Of a DNA stretch of 64,000 bases, positions 34,505 to 43,163 are shown in pieces. The stretch comes from Rhodopseudomonas palustris (GTDB taxonomy: Bacteria; Pseudomonadota; Alphaproteobacteria; Rhizobiales; Xanthobacteraceae). Made by a program: the position numbers and the translations under genes. The DNA is taken from the NCBI RefSeq assembly GCF_007005445.1, contig NZ_CP041387.1, forward strand, positions 3,559,001 through 3,623,000, read 5' to 3'. Numbering within the stretch: the stretch's first letter is position 1; the number at the start of each line of letters is the position of its first letter. Below the pieces are notes generated by a model. The model saw only the letters and a list, made by a program, of their open reading frames with translations, searched no databases and was not told where the DNA came from.

Positions 34505-36249
34505 CTGCCCGGCGCCTCGGGCAAAGTCGCGGCATCGGCATCCGGCAGCCCCATCCGCGGCGGTGCGACCGGCTCGCCCGAGCGGGCGCCGAGCCAATGC
34601 AGCCATTCGACCCACCACGATCCCTCGGCGTGCGGGGCCTCCTGCAGCCAGTGATCCGGCCCGACATAGGGGCCGTCGGCCGCCTTGGTCATGACCTGAT
34701 AACCGTGCGCCTTCGGCGACGGCGGCGAGACGATGCCGGCATTGTGGCCGCCGCCGGTCAGGCAGAAGGTGATCTCGGCATCCGCCAGTAGGTGGATCTT
34801 GAAGGTCGATCGCCAAGGGGCGACGTGGTCGCGCTGCGTTCCCACCACGAACATCGGCGTGTGGATGTCGGACAGCGCGATCGGGCGGCCGTCGACGACA
34901 TAGCGGCCCTCGGCGAGATCGTTGTCGAGGAACAGCTTGCGCAGATATTCGGAATGCATCCGATACGGCATCCGGGTGGCGTCGGCGTTCCATGCCATCA
35001 GATCGTTCGGCTCGGAGCGCACGCCCATCAGATAGTCGTGCACCAGCCGCGACCAGATCAGGTCGTTGGAGCGCAGCATCTGGAATGCGCCGGACATCTG
35101 GGTGGTGTCGAGCACGCCGCGGTTCCACATCATGTCCTCGAGGAACGCGACCTGACTCTCGTTGATGAACAATGTCAGTTCGCCGGCCTCGGTGAAATCG
35201 GTCTGTGCGGCGAACAGCGTGATCGATTTCAACCTGTCGTCGCCGTCGCGCCCCATCGCCGCGGCCGCGATCGACAGCAGCGTGCCGCCGAGGCAATAGC
35301 CCGCCGCATGGATCGGGCGTCCCGGCAGGATGGCGCCGATGCTGTCGAGCGCCGCCATCACGCCGAGGCGGCGATAGTCTTCGAGCGAGACATCGCGATC
35401 CGCGGCGGTCGGATTGCGCCACGAGATCATGAACACGGTGTAGCCCTGCCCGGTGAGATACTTCACCAGCGAATTGTGCGGCGACAGGTCGAGGATGTAG
35501 TACTTCATGATCCAGGCCGGCACGATCAGGACCGGCTCGGGCCGCACCGCTTCGGTCGCGGGCGCGTATTGGATCAGCTCGATCAGCTTGTTGCTGTACA
35601 CCACCTTGCCGGGGGTGACCGCGACATCCTTGCCGACGACGAAATCGTGCTTCGGCTCGTGCGCCATCAGCTCGAGCAGATCCTCCCACCAGTTGCGGAA
35701 GCCGTCGGCGAGGTTGCGGCCCTCGGTCGACACGGTGCGGCGAAGCACTTCCGGATTGGTGAGGGCGAAGTTCGACGGCGCCCACACGTCGAGCATCTGC
35801 CGGGTGGCGAATTCGACGATCTTCTCGTTCTGCTCCGAGACCCCGCGAATGTTGGTGGTAGCGTCGTGCCACCACTGCTCGGCCAGCAGAAATCCCTGCG
35901 CCATCATGTTGAACGGCGGCTCGCGCCATTCCGGCGCACTGAAGCGGCGATCCTGCGGTTGCGGAGCGATCAGCGACCACGGCGCGGTCTGGCCGATCGA
36001 GGCTTCGGCGAGCTGCGTCCCACGGCGCAGCGCATCGCTGACGAGATCCATCCGCTGCGTCGGTGCCCAGAACAGATGCGACAGCCAGTCGAAATAGGCG
36101 AGCGTCAGCGCCGTCGGCGACAACCCGCCGGTCAGCGGCGCCAGTGTCGCATGCAGAGTGCGGTCGCTGTCGCTCGGACCGAGGTGTCTGGCGGGCGGCT
36201 GAATTTGCTGGGAAGCGGCGCTCGGCGCCGGCGGAGAAGTCTGCAACAT
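34486..36249 (-). CDS. phaC: Poly-3-hydroxyalkanoate synthase, class I type
   Basis: A 587-residue alpha/beta-hydrolase-fold polymerase. The lipase-like box GYCLGG gives nucleophile Cys319, with the partner Asp in TQRDHVAP and His in GGGHNAG, the complete triad. It polymerises hydroxyacyl-CoA to storage polyester on granules. ATG choice: GAGG lies five bases before the start giving MLQTSPPA. One codon earlier is another ATG, and a GTG start 12 codons further up is weak. No phaA, phaB or phasin gene is adjacent; instead it sits among stress-protein genes, suggesting a low-oxygen paralogue. Confidence 0.9.
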   Translation of the reverse strand: MLQTSPPAPSAASQQIQPPARHLGPSDSDRTLHATLAPLTGGLSPTALTLAYFDWLSHLFWAPTQRMDLVSDALRRGTQLAEASIGQTAPWSLIAPQPQDRRFSAPEWREPPFNMMAQGFLLAEQWWHDATTNIRGVSEQNEKIVEFATRQMLDVWAPSNFALTNPEVLRRTVSTEGRNLADGFRNWWEDLLELMAHEPKHDFVVGKDVAVTPGKVVYSNKLIELIQYAPATEAVRPEPVLIVPAWIMKYYILDLSPHNSLVKYLTGQGYTVFMISWRNPTAADRDVSLEDYRRLGVMAALDSIGAILPGRPIHAAGYCLGGTLLSIAAAAMGRDGDDRLKSITLFAAQTDFTEAGELTLFINESQVAFLEDMMWNRGVLDTTQMSGAFQMLRSNDLIWSRLVHDYLMGVRSEPNDLMAWNADATRMPYRMHSEYLRKLFLDNDLAEGRYVVDGRPIALSDIHTPMFVVGTQRDHVAPWRSTFKIHLLADAEITFCLTGGGHNAGIVSPPSPKAHGYQVMTKAADGPYVGPDHWLQEAPHAEGSWWVEWLHWLGARSGEPVAPPRMGLPDADAATLPEAPGSYVLQT

Positions 36250-36430
36250 CATCACCTCGTCGCGGTCGTCGCGCGGAAACGCCGGCACGGCCTGTGGCTA
36301 GTTTCGCCCGCCCGATGGCAATTCGGTACGCCCCCTGCGCTTCACATATAGGACGACCAAGATGTCATCATGCAGTCATCCGCCGCTTTTGGAGTTGGCC
36401 GCCCGCGAAAATGGTTAAGTCGTGGTAGCG

Positions 36431-36460
36431 GAGCCGGATGCGAAGCCTCGCATCCGGCTC
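36431..36460 (-). terminator. Perfect hairpin between the Usp gene and phaC
   Basis: GAGCCGGATGCGA (36431-36443) and TCGCATCCGGCTC (36448-36460) form a flawless 13-base stem with a 4-base loop, 60 bases past the Usp stop codon. No T-run follows. It separates the Usp transcript from phaC or forms a leader structure. Confidence 0.55.
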
Positions 36461-36471
36461 GAACCGCGCGC

Positions 36472-36485
36472 TTGACCTTGCTCAA
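36472..36485. promoter_or_regulatory. Possible FixK box upstream of phaC
   Basis: TTGACCTTGCTCAA fits the relaxed FixK pattern TTGA-N6-TCAA and eight of ten positions of the FNR consensus. It is 223 bases before phaC, and a start point 41 bases downstream would fall in the 36431-36460 hairpin, so its role is uncertain. Confidence 0.4.
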
Positions 36486-36520
36486 ACCGCGGATAGGAGC
36501 TGCCAGCCCCGTCGATTTCC

Positions 36521-37357
36521 CTAGCGTGCCAGGAACGCGCAACGCGAGGTCTGCTCCAGCAGATGCTGGGTGACGCCGCCGAGGATCCATTCGCGGAAGC
36601 GCGAACGTCCATAGGCTCCGGCAACCACGACCCCGGCGCCGACCCGGCGGGCGACGTCGGTGATCTGTCGCGACACCTCGCCGGCCGGCTCTGGCACCTC
36701 GCCGACCGCGTGAATGCGGTGCCGCGACAGCCAGTCGACGACATCGTGCACGCCGGCGAGCGCGGCGGCGCGGCCGTCGTCCTCCTCGCTCTCGACGATC
36801 TCGACGACGGTGACGCGGCTGGCCTGGCGCAGCAGCGGCAGCGACGCCACGATCGCGCGCCGCGCCTCCGGATTGTCTTTCCATGCCACCAGCACGCTCG
36901 ACAGATCGATCCGGCACACATTGGGCGGCACCACCAGCAGCGGGCGGCCGATCTCCATCACCAGATCGGCCGGGTCGGCCACCGCGAACGGATCGCTCAG
37001 GATGTTCGGCGCACCCGCACCGCACACCACGAGGTCCGCGGCACGCGCCTGCTGCACGATGTAGCGCGACGGCTGCTCGATCGCGCTGCGCCATTCCAGC
37101 TCGCGGGTATGCCCGCTCATGGCGTGGCGGAATTCGGCCTCCAGCTCGGCGAGCCGCTGTTTGATGGTCGCCAGTCCCTGCATCATCAGCCGCTCGGCCT
37201 GCGGTCCGGACATGTAGTAGACCGGCGGACTGAGTTCGGACGCCGCGATACCAAGCAGGCGCGACTCGAACCTTTCAGCCAGCTCCGCCGCGATGCTGAG
37301 ACGACACGCGCTGGGCTGGTCGAACGCGAGCGCGACCATCACCGTCGAGTATGTCAT
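36521..37357 (-). CDS. Universal stress protein, two-domain (UspA family)
   Basis: A 278-residue tandem Usp protein starting MTYSTVMVALAFD. The first Usp domain (about 1-140) is degenerate. The second (about 150-278) keeps the ATP-binding pattern G-x2-G-x9-G as GAYGRSRFREWILGGVT near 252-268. Such proteins help survival during stasis and anoxia. It is divergent from a second Usp gene across a region containing a degenerate FNR/FixK site. Confidence 0.92.
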   Translation of the reverse strand: MTYSTVMVALAFDQPSACRLSIAAELAERFESRLLGIAASELSPPVYYMSGPQAERLMMQGLATIKQRLAELEAEFRHAMSGHTRELEWRSAIEQPSRYIVQQARAADLVVCGAGAPNILSDPFAVADPADLVMEIGRPLLVVPPNVCRIDLSSVLVAWKDNPEARRAIVASLPLLRQASRVTVVEIVESEEDDGRAAALAGVHDVVDWLSRHRIHAVGEVPEPAGEVSRQITDVARRVGAGVVVAGAYGRSRFREWILGGVTQHLLEQTSRCAFLAR

Positions 37358-37467
37358 CAGCGCCTCCCCGGAACCATCGCGGCAATCACAACGCGAACGC
37401 AGCCGCCGTTCGCCGCTTGCGGCCGCTGCAACGATTTCATGATCACGCCGCAGACCGCCGCGATACG

Positions 37468-37481
37468 ATGAGCTAGATCAA
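37468..37481. promoter_or_regulatory. Degenerate FNR/FixK site between two usp genes
   Basis: ATGAGCTAGATCAA has a perfect right half-site (ATCAA) and a weak left half. Supporting it, TATATT at 37503-37508 lies where a -10 element would be for a promoter with the site centred near -41, giving a 41-base leader to the Usp gene at 37557. Confidence 0.55.
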
Positions 37482-37556
37482 AGTAACCCGCCGACGCGGC
37501 CATATATTCTGCTCCGATCACGATCACGGGAACGATCGAAGCGGGAGTGCTTTGCA

Positions 37557-38390
37557 ATGCCGAGTGACATCGTCGTCCACATCCCGGCCGATCGACCGGC
37601 CGACGGTGTCGTCGCCTGCGCCGTCTCGGTCGCCAAAGCGTTCGACGCGCATCTGGACGGCATCGTCTGCACCTATCAGCCGATCAATCCGGCCATCATG
37701 GTCGGCGCCTCGGCGGCGTACTACGCCGCCGCCACCCAGCACAACACCGACTCCGACGAAGCCGCCGCCCGGCTCGATCAGTTCGAGATCGCCGCGCGCG
37801 CCGCCGGCGTGACCCACGGCGCGCGCTCGATCTGCGATACGCCGGTGCTGGCCAATCAGGCGCTGTCGGAAATCTCGCGGCTGTACGATCTCACCGTGCT
37901 GATGCAGCCGGACCGCGCCAGGCCCGGCCATCAGGATCCGCTGCCGGAAGCCGTGCTGTTCAGTTCCGGCAAGCCGATGCTGATGGTGCCCTATATCCAC
38001 ACCGGCCCGCTCACCTTCGACCGCGTGCTGATCTGCTGGGACGGCGGGCGTCCCGCGGCGCGCGCGGTTCACGACGCCATGCCGTTCCTCGGCCGGGCGC
38101 AGACCATCGACGTCGTCGCCGTCAACGAGGACGAGGATGTCGTTGGGCAGGCCTCGTCGAACGCCCTGCTGGCGCATCTGCTGCGTCACGATCTGGCCGC
38201 GACCGGCCACCAGCTCACCGCCGCTCCCGGCAACATCCACAACACCATCCTGTCGTTCGCCGCCGACAGCGGCGCCAACCTGCTGGTGATGGGCGGATAC
38301 GGCCATTCGCGGCTGCGCGAATTCATCCTCGGCGGCGTCACCCGAGGCATCTTCAAGTCGCTGACCTTGCCCGCGCTGATCTCGCATTGA
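37557..38390 (+). CDS. Universal stress protein, two-domain (UspA family)
   Basis: A 277-residue tandem Usp protein starting MPSDIVVHIPADRPAD. The second domain has the nucleotide-binding pattern GGYGHSRLREFILGGVTRG near 253-271. It shares the ending architecture of the divergent Usp protein but is only moderately similar. GGGAG lies ahead of the ATG. The CBS-BON gene follows after 88 bases and is probably cotranscribed. Expression at low oxygen is suggested by the FixK-like site and well-placed -10 upstream. Confidence 0.92.
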   Translation: MPSDIVVHIPADRPADGVVACAVSVAKAFDAHLDGIVCTYQPINPAIMVGASAAYYAAATQHNTDSDEAAARLDQFEIAARAAGVTHGARSICDTPVLANQALSEISRLYDLTVLMQPDRARPGHQDPLPEAVLFSSGKPMLMVPYIHTGPLTFDRVLICWDGGRPAARAVHDAMPFLGRAQTIDVVAVNEDEDVVGQASSNALLAHLLRHDLAATGHQLTAAPGNIHNTILSFAADSGANLLVMGGYGHSRLREFILGGVTRGIFKSLTLPALISH

Positions 38391-38478
38391 CGCGACGCGG
38401 GAGGAACGGCGACACAACCAGCCACGGCGCGACCCGCGTGGCGCTGCGGGATCGGACGCGGCAAAGGGGAGACGGAAA

Positions 38479-39210
38479 ATGCGCGCTCATCAGATCATGA
38501 CGCGGCAGGTGGTGACGATCGGACCCGAGGCCTCGATCGTAGACGCCGCCAACGCGATGATCGACAATCACATCAGCGGCCTGCCGGTCGTCGACGACGA
38601 CGGCAAGCTGATCGGGATCATTTCCGAAGGCGACTTCATCCGCCGCGCCGAGATCGGCACCGAACGCAAGCGCGGAAGGTGGCTGCGGATGCTGCTCGGC
38701 CCCGGCACCTGCGCCGGCGACTTCGTCCACGAGCACGGCCGCAAGGTCGGCGAGGTGATGACCCGGCACCCCTATACGGTGACCGAGGAAACCTCGATCG
38801 AGACCATCGTCAAGCTGATGGAGAAGCATCACGTCAAGCGTTTCCCGGTGATGCGCGGCGATCTGTTGGTCGGCATCGTCACCCGCAAGAATCTGTTGCG
38901 CGCGGTCGCCGATTTGGCGCGTCAGGCTCCCGAGCCGAACGCGGCGGACGACAAGATCCGCGACCGGATCATCGCCGAGATCGATCGCAACGACTGGCGC
39001 CCGTTCGGCCTCAGCGTGCTGGTGCGGGACGGCGTGGTGCACCTCAACGGCGTGATCACCGAGGAGCGGTCCCGGCAGGCCGCGATCGTGGTCGCGGAGA
39101 ACGTCTGCGGGGTGCGCGAGGTGCATGATCACCTGTGCTGGGTGGACACCATGTCGGGCTTCTACCTGAATTCGCCGGAGGACGACCGGGCCGCCAAGAA
39201 AGCGAGCTGA
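38479..39210 (+). CDS. CBS-pair protein with C-terminal BON domain
   Basis: A 243-residue protein. Two CBS motifs (about 7-60 and 92-148; GLPVVDDDGKLIGIISEGDF and FPVMRGDLLVGIVTRKNL) form an adenylate-sensing module, followed by a BON domain (about 158-225; FGLSVLVRDGVVHLNGVIT), which usually binds phospholipid or envelope components. No signal peptide is present. It lies downstream of a Usp gene and upstream of fixL, a placement also typical of related species. Confidence 0.9.
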   Translation: MRAHQIMTRQVVTIGPEASIVDAANAMIDNHISGLPVVDDDGKLIGIISEGDFIRRAEIGTERKRGRWLRMLLGPGTCAGDFVHEHGRKVGEVMTRHPYTVTEETSIETIVKLMEKHHVKRFPVMRGDLLVGIVTRKNLLRAVADLARQAPEPNAADDKIRDRIIAEIDRNDWRPFGLSVLVRDGVVHLNGVITEERSRQAAIVVAENVCGVREVHDHLCWVDTMSGFYLNSPEDDRAAKKAS

Positions 39211-39357
39211 ACTCCCCAGCGACCCGAGTGTTATTGTGTTCCTGGCAGGAGGCGGGCGACCTGCTCGCTGAGGCTGGTGATTCCGCGCTGGTTCGCCGTG
39301 TTGCGGATCGGAATGCCGTCGTGTTAAGAGCGGCAAAGAGAGCATTTCAGGCGTCGC

Positions 39358-40884
39358 GTGACCGAACCAGCCCCACCGTCGACCGAACTCCTTGCGCGTG
39401 ATCGCCGTTTGCAGCAGGGCATCGACGGGTACGGCGTCGGCACCTGGGAGCTCAATCTCGCCACCCGGGAATTGGCCTGTTCGGCGACCGCGCGCAAGCT
39501 GTTGGGCGTGCCGGCCGACGCTCCCCTCACCTACGACACCTTCATCTCCCTGGTCGATCCAGACGATCGGGAGCAAATTGCCCTCGCACTGCAGCAATCA
39601 ATCGAGCACGGCGACAAGATCGACGTGATGTACCGGGTGGCGGAGAAAGACCGTCCCAGCCATTGGCTGCGCGCCCGCGGCGGCATCGTCCACGAGGACG
39701 GTGCCTCCTATCTTTGCGGCATCGTGCTCGACATCGATCAGCAGAAGGTGCTCGAGCAGGAGCTGCGGCTGCAACAGGGGCAGCTCCGCTCGATCCTCGA
39801 CACCGTGCCGGACGCGATGATCCTGATCGACGGCCGTGGCATCATGCGTTTCTTCTCGCGCGCGGCGGAGCGGATGTTCGGCATGTCCGAGCGCGAAGCG
39901 ATCGGACAGAACATCAGCGTGTTGATGCCCCGCCCCGACGCCACCCGCCACGACCAGTATATCGACCGCTACAACGTCTCCGGCGAGCGCCACATTATCG
40001 GCATCGGCCGGATCGTCACCGGCCAGCGCAAGGACGGCAGCACGTTTCCGATCCACCTGTCGATCGGCGAAATGGAATCCGGCGGCGAGCGCTATTTCAC
40101 CGGCTTCATCCGCGATCTCACCGAGTATCAGCAGACCCAGGCGCGGCTGCACGAGTTGCAGGCGGAACTGGTGCACGTCTCGCGGCTGACCGCGATGGGC
40201 GAGATGGCCTCGGCGCTGGCGCACGAATTGAACCAACCGCTGTCGGCGATCAGCAACTACATGAAGGGCTCGCGCCGGCTGCTCGCCGGCAGCACCGATC
40301 CTAATACCGTCAAGATCGAGAGCGCGATGGAGCGCGCCGCCGAGCAGGCGCTGCGCGCCGGCCAGATCATCCGGCGGCTGCGCGATTTCGTCGCGCGCGG
40401 CGAATCCGAGAAGCGGGTCGAAAGCCTCGCCAAGCTGATCGAGGAGGCCGGCGCGCTCGGGCTCACCGGTGCCCGCGAACAGGGCGTGGTGCTCCGCTTC
40501 AATCTCGATCCGGCGCACGATCTGGTGCTGGTCGACCGGGTCCAGATCCAGCAGGTTCTGGTCAATCTGTTTCGCAATGCGCTGGAAGCGATGGCGAATT
40601 CCGCTAAGAAGGAATTGTCGGCGGCCAACGCCCGCGTCGCCGACGACATGGTCGAGGTTACTGTCTCGGATACCGGCAGCGGTCTGCCGGAGCAGGTCAA
40701 GGCCAAGCTGTTTCAGACGTTCTTCACCACCAAGGAAACCGGAATGGGGGTCGGACTTTCGATCAGCCGTTCGATCATCGAGGCGCATGGCGGCCGGATG
40801 TGGGCAGAAACCAACAGCGCCGGCGGCGCGACGTTCCGTTTCACGCTGCCGCTGGCGCCCGTCGGGGATATGACTGATGCCTAA
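39358..40884 (+). CDS. fixL: Oxygen-sensing histidine kinase FixL
   Basis: A 508-residue soluble heme kinase. An N-terminal PAS (about 15-130) precedes the heme PAS (about 140-255): RHDQYIDRY supplies proximal His198 and HIIGIGRIVTG the distal-side Arg218, each two residues below the Bradyrhizobium japonicum numbering I recall (His200, Arg220). The kinase core has ALAHELNQPLSAISNY with His289, then N and G boxes (FRNALEAM, DTGSGLP, TGMGVGLSIS). Oxygen binding shuts off phosphotransfer to FixJ. The start is a GTG with no clear Shine-Dalgarno. It overlaps fixJ by 8 bases. Confidence 0.95.
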   Translation: MTEPAPPSTELLARDRRLQQGIDGYGVGTWELNLATRELACSATARKLLGVPADAPLTYDTFISLVDPDDREQIALALQQSIEHGDKIDVMYRVAEKDRPSHWLRARGGIVHEDGASYLCGIVLDIDQQKVLEQELRLQQGQLRSILDTVPDAMILIDGRGIMRFFSRAAERMFGMSEREAIGQNISVLMPRPDATRHDQYIDRYNVSGERHIIGIGRIVTGQRKDGSTFPIHLSIGEMESGGERYFTGFIRDLTEYQQTQARLHELQAELVHVSRLTAMGEMASALAHELNQPLSAISNYMKGSRRLLAGSTDPNTVKIESAMERAAEQALRAGQIIRRLRDFVARGESEKRVESLAKLIEEAGALGLTGAREQGVVLRFNLDPAHDLVLVDRVQIQQVLVNLFRNALEAMANSAKKELSAANARVADDMVEVTVSDTGSGLPEQVKAKLFQTFFTTKETGMGVGLSISRSIIEAHGGRMWAETNSAGGATFRFTLPLAPVGDMTDA

Positions 40885-41488
40885 GGGAACCGTGCATGTG
40901 ATCGACGACGACCTGGCGATGCGGGAATCGATCGAATTCCTGCTCGGCTCGGCCGGCTACGAGGTCAGGCTGTACGAATCCGCACAGGCGTTTCTCGACG
41001 AGCCGGAGGTCGAGTTCGGCTGCATCCTGTCCGACGTGCGGATGCCCGGCATCGACGGTCTCGACCTGCTGAAGCGGCAAAAGGCAGCCGGCAGCAAGCT
41101 GCCGGTGCTGATCATGACCGGCCACGGCGACGTGCCGCTCGCGGTCGAAGCGATGAAGCTCGGCGCCTCTGACTTCATCGAGAAGCCGTTCGACGACGAT
41201 CGCCTGATCGGACTGATCGAACTGGCGCTGAAGCAGGCGCAGGAAGGCGCCAGGAGCGAAGCGGTTACGCAGGACATCGCGCTGCGGATCCAGTCGCTGA
41301 GCCCGCGGGAACGCCAGGTGATGGACGGCCTGGTCGCCGGCATGTCGAACAAAGTGATCGCCCGCGAGTTCGATATCAGTCCGCGGACCATCGAGGTCTA
41401 TCGCGCCAACGTGATGACCAAGATGCAGGCCTCAAGCCTGTCGGAACTGGTCCGGATGGCGATGCGCGGCGGCGTCATCAAGGATTGA
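40877..41488 (+). CDS. fixJ: Response regulator FixJ
   Basis: A 203-residue two-domain activator. The receiver (about 4-120) has the acidic pocket IDDD, phospho-acceptor Asp53 in LSDVRMPGIDG and Lys in FIEKPF. The C-terminal LuxR/NarL-type helix-turn-helix is SPRERQVMDGLVAGMSNKVI with IARE, then SPRTIEVYRANVMTKM. Phosphorylated by FixL at low oxygen, it activates fixK. The start overlaps the fixL end. Its stop codon lies inside an FNR/FixK box for the next gene. Confidence 0.95.
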   Translation: MPKGTVHVIDDDLAMRESIEFLLGSAGYEVRLYESAQAFLDEPEVEFGCILSDVRMPGIDGLDLLKRQKAAGSKLPVLIMTGHGDVPLAVEAMKLGASDFIEKPFDDDRLIGLIELALKQAQEGARSEAVTQDIALRIQSLSPRERQVMDGLVAGMSNKVIAREFDISPRTIEVYRANVMTKMQASSLSELVRMAMRGGVIKD

Positions 41489-41498
41489 GACAAATCAA
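41485..41498 (+). promoter_or_regulatory. FNR/FixK-like box overlapping the fixJ stop codon
   Basis: TTGAGACAAATCAA matches TTGAT-N4-ATCAA at nine of ten positions and includes the fixJ TGA. Its centre is 81 bases before the receiver-gene ATG, leaving a 40-base leader if it acts from -41.5. Confidence 0.65.
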
Positions 41499-41572
41499 AA
41501 CGCCCCCTCGGCCAGCCCCTATGGTTCGAGGATGCAATCGTTCACAGCCGTCTTCGGCGCGTGAGGTAGGTG

Positions 41573-41965
41573 ATGCCAGGCGCGTCGGCGAAAACCATCG
41601 TTTATGTAGTCGACGACGATCAGGGCGTGCTGGGATCGCTGCGCTTTCTGCTCGAGACTGACGGCTTCGCGGTGCGCACCTTCCGCAGCGGTCCGGCGCT
41701 GCTCGACGCCATCGATCAGGGCCCGGTCGACTGCATCGTGATCGACTACAAGATGCCCGGCATGAACGGGATCGATCTGGCCCGCGGACTCCGCGAGCGC
41801 AATGTGCGCGCCCCGATCGTGATGATCACCGGATACCCCGACGAGACGATTTCCAGCCGCGCCAGCGTGGTCGGCGTGCAGCATGTGGTGGTGAAACCGC
41901 ACCTGGAAGAAAGCCTGGTGTCGCACATTCGCGCCGCCCTGCAGGAGAGCGGTGCCGCGGCCTGA
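41573..41965 (+). CDS. Single-domain response regulator next to fixLJ
   Basis: A 130-residue receiver with no output domain: acidic residues YVVDDDQ, phospho-acceptor Asp58 in CIVIDYKMPGMNG and Lys in VVVKPHLEES. A GTG one codon upstream is an alternative start; AGGTAGG precedes both. Single receivers beside FixLJ could act as phosphate sinks or competitors for FixL, in the way the unrelated FixT inhibits it in Sinorhizobium. The FNR/FixK box upstream suggests it is made under FixK or AadR control, which would create feedback (inference). Confidence 0.88.
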   Translation: MPGASAKTIVYVVDDDQGVLGSLRFLLETDGFAVRTFRSGPALLDAIDQGPVDCIVIDYKMPGMNGIDLARGLRERNVRAPIVMITGYPDETISSRASVVGVQHVVVKPHLEESLVSHIRAALQESGAAA

Positions 41966-42016
41966 CGTGGCCTGCATCAAACACCTCCGCTTCCCTTAAG
42001 TTCTTGTTAAGACTTC

Positions 42017-42066
42017 GGATTTCCCCTAAGGCCACAACCCCGCGCCTACGTAAACCTACTTAGGGG
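42017..42066. promoter_or_regulatory. Probable FixJ-binding region upstream of fixK
   Basis: The 186 bases before fixK hold a cluster of CTTAAG/CCTAAG/CTTAGG motifs. TACGTA (42047-42052) and, on the other strand, TAAGTAGGTTTACG (42064-42051) resemble the FixJ pattern TAMGTAGTTTCCC, and GGATTTCCCCTAAGG (42017-42031) resembles its second half. No FNR/FixK box is seen here, consistent with control by FixJ rather than autoregulation. Confidence 0.5.
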
Positions 42067-42151
42067 AACCCACTTAAGATATGGAGCGAAATACCTCGCC
42101 CTCGGAATCTTCCGTACAACCCAGGCCATCCGATCCATAGGAGATGGCCAG

Positions 42152-42841
42152 ATGCTGAACCAGTCGCTCAGGACCCCCGCCACCGCCACTGCCCCGATTG
42201 ATCCTTCCTGTTCCACGGCCGAGCAGTTCTTCGCGACCACTGGCCACGCCGGCCTGATCGCCTCGGAATTCGCCTACAAGAAGGAAGAAGAGATCTACGG
42301 CGAGGACGAGCCGTCCGAGTACGTCTACCAGGTCGTGTCCGGCGCGGTGCGCAGCTACAAGCTGCTGTCCGACGGCCGCCGCCAGATCGGCGCCTTCTAT
42401 CTTCCCGGCGACGTGTTCGGGCTGGAGTCGGGACCGACCCATCGCCTTACCGCCGAAGCCATCGTCGACACCACCGTCCGCCTGATCAAGCGCCGCAGCC
42501 TCGAACAGGCGGCCGCCACCGACGTCAACATCGCCCGCGGCCTGTGGTCGATGACCGCCGGCGAGCTGCGCCACGCCGAAGACCATATGCTGCTGCTCGG
42601 CCGCAAGAATGCGATGGAGCGGGTCGCCAACTTCCTGCTGGAAATGGACCGCCGCCTCGCCGTCGCCGGCATGATGGCGCTGCCGATGTGCCGCCGCGAC
42701 ATCGGCGACTATCTCGGCCTGACCCTCGAAACCGTCTCCCGCGCGCTGTCGCAGCTTCAAAGCAAGGGCATTCTCGGCTTCTCCGGCGCCCGCCAGATCG
42801 AACTGCGCAATCGCGCCCAGCTTCGCAATCTCGACGCCTGA
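42152..42841 (+). CDS. fixK: Crp/Fnr-family regulator FixK
   Basis: A 229-residue activator of microaerobic genes. It lacks the FNR cysteine cluster, so it senses oxygen only through FixLJ. The barrel spans about 25-145 and the helix-turn-helix MCRRDIGDYLGLTLETVSRA has the E-x-x-S-R set that recognises TTGA. Cys180 in ALPMCRRDIG sits where Bradyrhizobium FixK2 has its redox-sensitive Cys183 (recall). AGGAGA precedes the ATG. It probably reads the boxes near usp, Mla, cytochrome c and nuo genes, in overlap with AadR. Confidence 0.93.
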   Translation: MLNQSLRTPATATAPIDPSCSTAEQFFATTGHAGLIASEFAYKKEEEIYGEDEPSEYVYQVVSGAVRSYKLLSDGRRQIGAFYLPGDVFGLESGPTHRLTAEAIVDTTVRLIKRRSLEQAAATDVNIARGLWSMTAGELRHAEDHMLLLGRKNAMERVANFLLEMDRRLAVAGMMALPMCRRDIGDYLGLTLETVSRALSQLQSKGILGFSGARQIELRNRAQLRNLDA

Positions 42842-43163
42842 GTCAGCCTCGGCGGCTCACCCGCCGCAGAATCTCTTTCATCGGATCGGACAGAGAGGTC
42901 ACCAGCAATGGTGGCCTTTTCTGTTTGGAGCAGTGCCGGCGCGACGTCATGCCCCGCCCTCGTCATGGAAGAATTTTCTCTTTCATCCCGTGGTTGGCGA
43001 GGAAGGAACATATCGAGACCGCGTTGTCGCCGATAAGGAGATTTCTATTTCACATGATCGATTGACTTGGAGGATGTGCGCCGTCCTGATGAACGCCCGC
43101 TGACCTGCGTCGCCGTCACGATCGCGGTCACAGCCCGGCTCTCATTGCCCGAAGGATGTCGCC
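42842..43163. terminator. Intergenic region with fixK terminator and metY leader
   Basis: A rho-independent terminator for fixK lies at 42896-42924: AGGTCACCA pairs with TGGTGGCCT (one G-U) around GCAA, followed by TTTCTGTTT. The rest of the 322-base stretch shows no gene. I looked for a SAM riboswitch before metY and found no recognisable core. Confidence 0.7.

Noticed and set aside
42925..43163. Possible SAM riboswitch before metY
   Set aside because: I could not find the paired stems or conserved core of a SAM-II or SAM-I riboswitch; only a plain leader is visible.
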